From NCBI RefSeq assembly GCF_016907895.1, contig NZ_JAFBCV010000001.1, positions 248,001 through 312,000 on the forward strand: a DNA stretch of 64,000 nucleotides. Reading direction: 5' to 3'. The stretch is from Shouchella xiaoxiensis. Its GTDB lineage: Bacteria > Bacillota > Bacilli > Bacillales > Bacillaceae_D. Positions 59,496 to 64,000 of this stretch are shown here, in pieces. Under the pieces are notes generated by a model. That model did no database searches, was not told where the DNA came from, and saw nothing but the letters and a program-made list of their open reading frames with translations. The translations under genes and the position numbers were made by a program. The stretch's first letter is position 1. The number at the start of each line of letters is the position of its first letter.

Positions 59496-60758
59496 ATGAA
59501 ACGTCTGTTAGTGTCTGCAAGTGTAGCGATGTTCCTATTATCTGGCTGTCAATGGATTCCGGAATCTAGCAGCTCAAAGCCAGTGGTTACGCTGTGGTAT
59601 TGGAATCGTAGTTTAAGTGACGATGTGATCCAGAAAGCGAGAGATGCTTTTCCGGATGTGGAGATTGTCGCCCAGAAGATTGGCGGCGGTGAGTACAAAA
59701 CGAAGCTGCACACGGCTTTAATTGCTGGTCGTGGCCCCGACATCGTAGCAATGAATGATTGGGCCTACGAGTATGTGGCGTATACTGAAGAGTTTGTTAA
59801 TTTTCTTGATTATGGAGCGGGAGAGGTAGAGGATGAATACCTCGATTGGAAATGGCAGGCTGTGCAAGATCCCGATACGGGCGCATTAATTGCCTTGCCA
59901 ATTGATACGGGACCGACTGCACTTTATTACCGCGCGGATCTGTTTGCCGAGGCCGGCTTGCCGACGGAGCCAGATGAGGTGCATGAGCTCTTGCAGACGT
60001 GGGAGGACTATATTGAAGCGGGCAAAACGTTAAAGGAAAAAACCGGTGTGTATATGTTTGAGTCAATCACAAAACCGTACTTGCAAATCATTTCCCAGCA
60101 AGCCGACAAATATTTCGCGGAGGACGGTACGTACATTGGCGACGGCGAAGCGATTCAATATGCCTGGGATACATCGGTTCAGATTCATGAAGCGGGTTTA
60201 TCTGCTCGTTTATCGGAGGGGCAGGAAGTGAATGCGGCGTTAAACGGCGGTGATGTTGCTTCAAGAGTTGGCGCGGTTTGGGAGTCGCAAATTTTGCAAG
60301 ATGCCGCTCCGGATACAGCGGGCAAGTGGCGTGTAACTAGAGCGCCGGGTGGAGATGGCAATAACGGTGGATCGTTTATTAGCGTGTTAAACAGTTCTGA
60401 GCATAAGGACGAAGCGGTGGAGATTACAAAGTGGCTCGTCTCACCAGAGGCACAGCTCGATCACTACTTAGATGTCAACTTGTTTCCTTCAGCGATTGCA
60501 ACGCTCGAATCCGAGACGTTACGTGAACCCGATCCGTTTTATCAAGACCAGGTTGTTGCTGATGTGTTTGTGGAGTCGGCGCAAAACATTCCGCCTACTT
60601 TTTATGGGGAGTTTTACAGCACCATCAACAGCATCTTTAATGATGAGATGATGCTGATTGATCGCACGAATAAAAATCCTGATCAGGCGTGGCAAGATGC
60701 ACAAAAGCAGGCAGAGCGTGAACTGTCACGACTTGTTCCCGAAGGAGGAGAGCAGTGA
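59496..60758 (+). CDS. Sugar ABC transporter substrate-binding lipoprotein
   Basis: 420 residues; lipobox FLLSGC, MalE-type fold: VVTLWYWNRSLSDDVIQKAR, IAGRGPDIVAMNDWAYEYVA, IALPIDTGPTALYYRADLF. GGGGGAGG 7 bases before ATG 59496. First gene of the second sugar operon; its stop overlaps the next start (TGATG). Confidence 0.93.
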   Translation: MKRLLVSASVAMFLLSGCQWIPESSSSKPVVTLWYWNRSLSDDVIQKARDAFPDVEIVAQKIGGGEYKTKLHTALIAGRGPDIVAMNDWAYEYVAYTEEFVNFLDYGAGEVEDEYLDWKWQAVQDPDTGALIALPIDTGPTALYYRADLFAEAGLPTEPDEVHELLQTWEDYIEAGKTLKEKTGVYMFESITKPYLQIISQQADKYFAEDGTYIGDGEAIQYAWDTSVQIHEAGLSARLSEGQEVNAALNGGDVASRVGAVWESQILQDAAPDTAGKWRVTRAPGGDGNNGGSFISVLNSSEHKDEAVEITKWLVSPEAQLDHYLDVNLFPSAIATLESETLREPDPFYQDQVVADVFVESAQNIPPTFYGEFYSTINSIFNDEMMLIDRTNKNPDQAWQDAQKQAERELSRLVPEGGEQ

Positions 60759-61687
60759 TGAAGCAGCAACCACAGTCTGAAGTCGAATTCCAGCCGTCGC
60801 ATGTAAAAAAGTCGGTCTGGCAGGAAATGTGGAAGAAGCGGACGCTTTACTTGTTTATCTCTCCTTTCTTTATTCTCTTTGCGGTGTTCGGGATTTTTCC
60901 AATTGTTTATTCGCTTTATCTGTCGTTCCATAGCTGGACGGGGCTTGGCGAGATGACCTTTGTTGGCCTCTCGCAATTTCAGTATTTGCTTGGCGATTCG
61001 GGTTTTTGGCAAGCGGTTGGCAATACGTTTGCGATTTGGTTTCTTTCAAGTATCCCGATGCTTTTCTTTGCCCTCGTCATTGCGTTTCTATTAAATTTAC
61101 CGTCACTTAAAGGCAGAAGTGCCTATCAAACGATGTTTTTTGTAACGAATGTGACGTCAATCGTTGCTGTGGCGATTATCTTTGAAACGATCTTCAGCAA
61201 TCAATACGGCTTAATGAATTATTTGTTCTCGCTCATCGGTATTGCACCGCTTGAGTGGATGAATTCGAGCTTCTTGATTAAAGTCGTCATTGCCTCAATG
61301 GTCGTCTGGCGCTTTGTAGGCTACAACGCGATCATTTATTTAGCTGGCTTGCAGAGCATTCCGAAAACGCTTTATGAAGCGGCTATTATTGACGGAGCAA
61401 CGCGGGCACAAATCTTTTTTCGGATTACCGTTCCGCTACTGCGGCCGATTATTTTGTTTACGGTCATTATGACGACGATTGGTTCGATGCAAATTTTTAC
61501 CGAACCGCAAATCTTGCTCGGCAATTCCGGTGGTGTTGGCGGGAGCGGGATGACGATGACGCTTTATATGTACAATGAAGGCTTTTTAAACAGCCAGTTT
61601 GGTTATGCTTCAGCGGTTTCGTGGGCGATGTTTGTCATTATTGCTGTGTTTTCCCTCATTAACTGGAAGTTAGTTCAAAAAGCATAA
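60758..61687 (+). CDS. Sugar ABC permease (MalF type)
   Basis: 309 residues with six membrane helices; EAA loop YEAAIIDGATRAQIFFRITV. GAAGGAGGAG precedes ATG 60758. Second operon, same arrangement as the first. Confidence 0.93.
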   Translation: MKQQPQSEVEFQPSHVKKSVWQEMWKKRTLYLFISPFFILFAVFGIFPIVYSLYLSFHSWTGLGEMTFVGLSQFQYLLGDSGFWQAVGNTFAIWFLSSIPMLFFALVIAFLLNLPSLKGRSAYQTMFFVTNVTSIVAVAIIFETIFSNQYGLMNYLFSLIGIAPLEWMNSSFLIKVVIASMVVWRFVGYNAIIYLAGLQSIPKTLYEAAIIDGATRAQIFFRITVPLLRPIILFTVIMTTIGSMQIFTEPQILLGNSGGVGGSGMTMTLYMYNEGFLNSQFGYASAVSWAMFVIIAVFSLINWKLVQKA

Positions 61688-61699
61688 GGAGGAGATTTG

Positions 61700-62530
61700 A
61701 TGTCATCGGATACGTTGTTTACAAAGCTAATGACCCATTTTGTTTTGCTTATTGGCGTAATCATTTCGGTTTTTCCGTTTTATTGGCTCATCGTCATGGC
61801 GACAAATACAACGAGTGATATTCTCCGCTTTCCTCCGAAGCTGACTTTCGGCAGTGAGCTGTTTGCGAATGTCACGAATGTGCTTGGATCAATTGATTTT
61901 TATCAGGCGTTTTTCAATACGCTTTTCGTTTCATCGGTCAATGTCATTGGTGTGTTGTTCTTCTGTTCACTGGCAGGTTTTACGTTTGCCAAATTTACGT
62001 TTCCGGGAAAAAACCTGCTGTTTGCGGCGCTGTTGCTGACGATGATGATCCCGTCGCAAATGAGCTTTGTTCCGTCTTTCCTGCTGATTGCTGAGTTTGG
62101 CTGGGTTGACTCGTACAAGGCGCTCATCATTCCTGGGCTTGCAAGCGCATTTGGGATCTTCTGGATTCGTCAATTTTGCCAAGATGCGGTTCCTGATGAG
62201 CTGCTTGAAGCAGGCAGGCTTGATGGGTGCAATACCTTCCGTCTTTACTGGAATGTCGCGCTGCCTTCCTTACGACCAGCGCTGACGTTTCTTGGCATCT
62301 TCACCTTTATTGGCGTCTGGAATGATTATCTATGGCCGCTCGTAACGATTAATTCACCGAATCGCTATACGCTACAAGTGATGCTCGCTCAGTTAAACGG
62401 CGTCTACGATACGGATTACGCGATTATTATGACGGGAACGCTGATGGCAACCATCCCGCTAATCATCTTGTTTGTCATCTTCAGCAAGCAGTTCATTGCC
62501 GGGGTTGCGGAGGGTGCGGTGAAGGAGTAG
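61700..62530 (+). CDS. Sugar ABC permease (MalG type)
   Basis: 276 residues, six helices; docking loop LLEAGRLDGCNTFRLYWNVA, where the usual EAA is EAG. AAGGAGGAG before ATG 61700. Ends at a strong bidirectional terminator; no ATPase gene. Confidence 0.92.
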   Translation: MSSDTLFTKLMTHFVLLIGVIISVFPFYWLIVMATNTTSDILRFPPKLTFGSELFANVTNVLGSIDFYQAFFNTLFVSSVNVIGVLFFCSLAGFTFAKFTFPGKNLLFAALLLTMMIPSQMSFVPSFLLIAEFGWVDSYKALIIPGLASAFGIFWIRQFCQDAVPDELLEAGRLDGCNTFRLYWNVALPSLRPALTFLGIFTFIGVWNDYLWPLVTINSPNRYTLQVMLAQLNGVYDTDYAIIMTGTLMATIPLIILFVIFSKQFIAGVAEGAVKE

Positions 62531-62546
62531 AGCGATTGATCAGACG

Positions 62547-62589
62547 AAAAAAAGCGAAGACGGCAGTTTACATGCCGCTTCGCTTTTTG
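62547..62589. terminator. Bidirectional terminator between convergent operons
   Basis: AAAAAGCGAAG...GGCA / TGCC...CTTCGCTTTTT stem serving both converging operons. Confidence 0.88.
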
Positions 62590-62591
62590 AG

Positions 62592-63431
62592 TTATCCTTT
62601 TACCGCCCCTGAGGTCAGTGCCCCTACAATGTATTTCTGAAGGAGCAGGAAAAGAATGATGACCGGAACAATCGACATAATGCTTCCTGCGGCTAAGTAG
62701 TGAGTTGTAATTTGAGCCTGTGTTGATTGCAAGTTTACAACACCAACTGAGACAGGGTATAGTGCGGCATCGTCAATTAAAATAAAGGGAATGACGAACT
62801 GGGACCAGCTCTGAACAGACACGAGAATAACAACGGAAATGATCCCGGGTCGTGCTACTGGGATTAAAATTTTGGTTAGTAGCTGCCACTTTGTACAGCC
62901 GTCTATAATCGCTGCTTCGTCCATTTGTTCAGGTAGTGTGTCAAAATAGTTTTTCATAAACCAGGTAGCAAGTGGAAGAACGACCGCAACGTAGATTGCG
63001 AGTATGATCAAGAAATTATTGAGCAAATCCCAGCTTGCAAACAGTCGATACAGCGGAATGGCTATAACGACGGCCGAGATCATTTGCGTCATCAAGACGA
63101 CAAGAAGGAATCCGCTTTTTCCACGCATTTTAAAGCGGGACAGCGCAAATGCGGCTGGTAGAGCGATAACTAGCGTGAAGATGACGGTTAAAATGACTAA
63201 CCGAAATGAATTCCACAAATAGGTCAGAACAGGCGTAGTCTGGAGAACCTGCCAGTAGTTTTCAAACTGCCAGCTCGGCAGGATGGAAGGTGGGACTGCA
63301 AATAATTCTGTTTGTGTTTTTAAGGAGATGGAACCGACCCAGAACAATGGAAATAAGAATACGACAATGATAAAGAAATAAGCAGCATAAAGTCCTGCTT
63401 TAAGCAATCGGTCTTTGTTTTGTGGCGTCAT
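62592..63431 (-). CDS. Sugar ABC permease (MalG type)
   Basis: 279 residues, six helices; EAA loop DEAAIIDGCTKWQLLTKILI. Third sugar importer, on the minus strand; its ATG overlaps the stop of the MalF-type gene upstream. Confidence 0.92.
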   Translation of the reverse strand: MTPQNKDRLLKAGLYAAYFFIIVVFLFPLFWVGSISLKTQTELFAVPPSILPSWQFENYWQVLQTTPVLTYLWNSFRLVILTVIFTLVIALPAAFALSRFKMRGKSGFLLVVLMTQMISAVVIAIPLYRLFASWDLLNNFLIILAIYVAVVLPLATWFMKNYFDTLPEQMDEAAIIDGCTKWQLLTKILIPVARPGIISVVILVSVQSWSQFVIPFILIDDAALYPVSVGVVNLQSTQAQITTHYLAAGSIMSIVPVIILFLLLQKYIVGALTSGAVKG

Positions 63432-64000
63432 GCTTCATCACCTCGTTTTCCTAAGACTCGTAAATAAATGAGCGTCATACCAATGTTGATGGTTAAGAGA
63501 ACAACAGATGTCGCTGCACCTACGCCTAAATTAAATTCCTGGAAAATCGACGTGTAGATGCTTAAGGCAATCACTTCCGTACTATTACCCGGACCACCTT
63601 GAGTAAGTGCCATCACCATGTCAAACGTGTTGAACGTATCAATGGAAATGATGATCAGATTAACAAGAACGATGGGCGCGATTGCAGGGATGATGACATT
63701 TTTCAAACGTTGAAACGGACCTGCGCCGTCAATCTTAGCCGCTTCCAACACATCTTTAGAAACCGTTTGCAAACCTGCGTACATTAAAATCATGCTAAAC
63801 GCGGTTCCACGCCAGACGTTTGCGAGCGTAACGGATAGCAGCGCCATCGTTGGATCAGATAAGAAGGTGATCGGTCCGAGACCAACGGTTGATAAGAAGT
63901 AGTTTAAAATTCCTGCTTGAGTCTCCGTATAGAGCATTTCAAAAATGATCCCGATCACAACACCGGGAATGGCCCAAGCAACAAGGACTGATGTTCGCAC
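63428..64000 (-). CDS. Sugar ABC permease (MalF type), 5' end outside window
   Basis: 190 residues visible, the frame is open to the window edge so the first helices lie outside. EAA loop LEAAKIDGAGPFQRLKNVII and the C-terminal helices are present. Its binding-protein gene is presumably further upstream. Confidence 0.9.
   Translation of the reverse strand: MRTSVLVAWAIPGVVIGIIFEMLYTETQAGILNYFLSTVGLGPITFLSDPTMALLSVTLANVWRGTAFSMILMYAGLQTVSKDVLEAAKIDGAGPFQRLKNVIIPAIAPIVLVNLIIISIDTFNTFDMVMALTQGGPGNSTEVIALSIYTSIFQEFNLGVGAATSVVLLTINIGMTLIYLRVLGKRGDEA

Noticed and set aside
1-64000. tRNA, rRNA, CRISPR array, known riboswitch or complete insertion sequence
   Set aside because: None was found on reading. 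No regularly spaced direct repeats, no transposase gene and no tRNA-like cloverleaf were noticed; a covariance-model scan would be needed to exclude small RNAs fully.

Overview
The window looks like chromosome of a spore-forming Bacillaceae. It carries a three-gene GerA-type germinant receptor operon, the Ku/LigD end-joining pair, an lmo0937-type small protein behind a sigma-B-like promoter, a WapA-like RHS protein, strong AGGAGG ribosome binding sites and many rho-independent terminators. Very acidic exported proteins and a dispersed intergenic repeat of a kind I associate with alkaliphilic bacilli suggest the Alkalihalobacillus/Shouchella neighbourhood; that placement is inference.

Layout. 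1-3.0 kb: tail of a toxin/immunity-type locus (YezG-like immunity gene, coding debris). 3-20 kb: housekeeping and adaptive genes, among them a DUF4236 protein, two GNATs, two MFS exporters (one with an ArsR-type repressor), a cytidine-deaminase-like enzyme, VOC protein, XRE/membrane-protein pair, a DUF3800 gene, a frameshifted mepB, a chloramphenicol acetyltransferase with an intact attenuator leader, RidA, a YeiH-type exporter, FabH, and an orphan DnaD-like/DnaC-like replication pair. 20-26.4 kb: tiny membrane proteins, the ger operon, two repressors and a broken VOC gene. 26.5-41.3 kb: a 2,360-residue RHS/WapA-like surface protein with an AT-rich, probably exchangeable nuclease tip, its probable immunity gene and an array of orphan domain proteins, several broken. 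41.3-49.4 kb: LigD and Ku (divergent), small proteins, HxlR regulator, aldo-keto reductase, iron alcohol dehydrogenase. 49.7-64 kb: two complete sugar ABC importers and the end of a third (binding proteins and permeases, no ATPase), with a ROK regulator, two Gfo/Idh/MocA dehydrogenases and a sugar isomerase. An AT-rich two-gene DUF6414/AAA+ ATPase module sits between the two complete importers.

Regulation is unusually legible: paired palindromic operators at three repressor genes, a leaderless ArsR-type gene, a cre site over a sugar promoter, a sigma-B-like promoter, and a textbook cat attenuator (9-codon leader plus a 12-bp hairpin hiding the cat ribosome binding site).

At least five genes are visibly disabled (11.1, 26.0, 34.6, 39.9 and 44.5 kb) and two more lack a normal in-frame start (16.6 and 49.7 kb). 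Best candidates for something little described: the DUF6414/AAA+ module (57.07-59.01 kb), the RHS toxin tip with its immunity array, and a small-protein family present as an intact gene (44.9 kb) and a 5' relic (6.84 kb).
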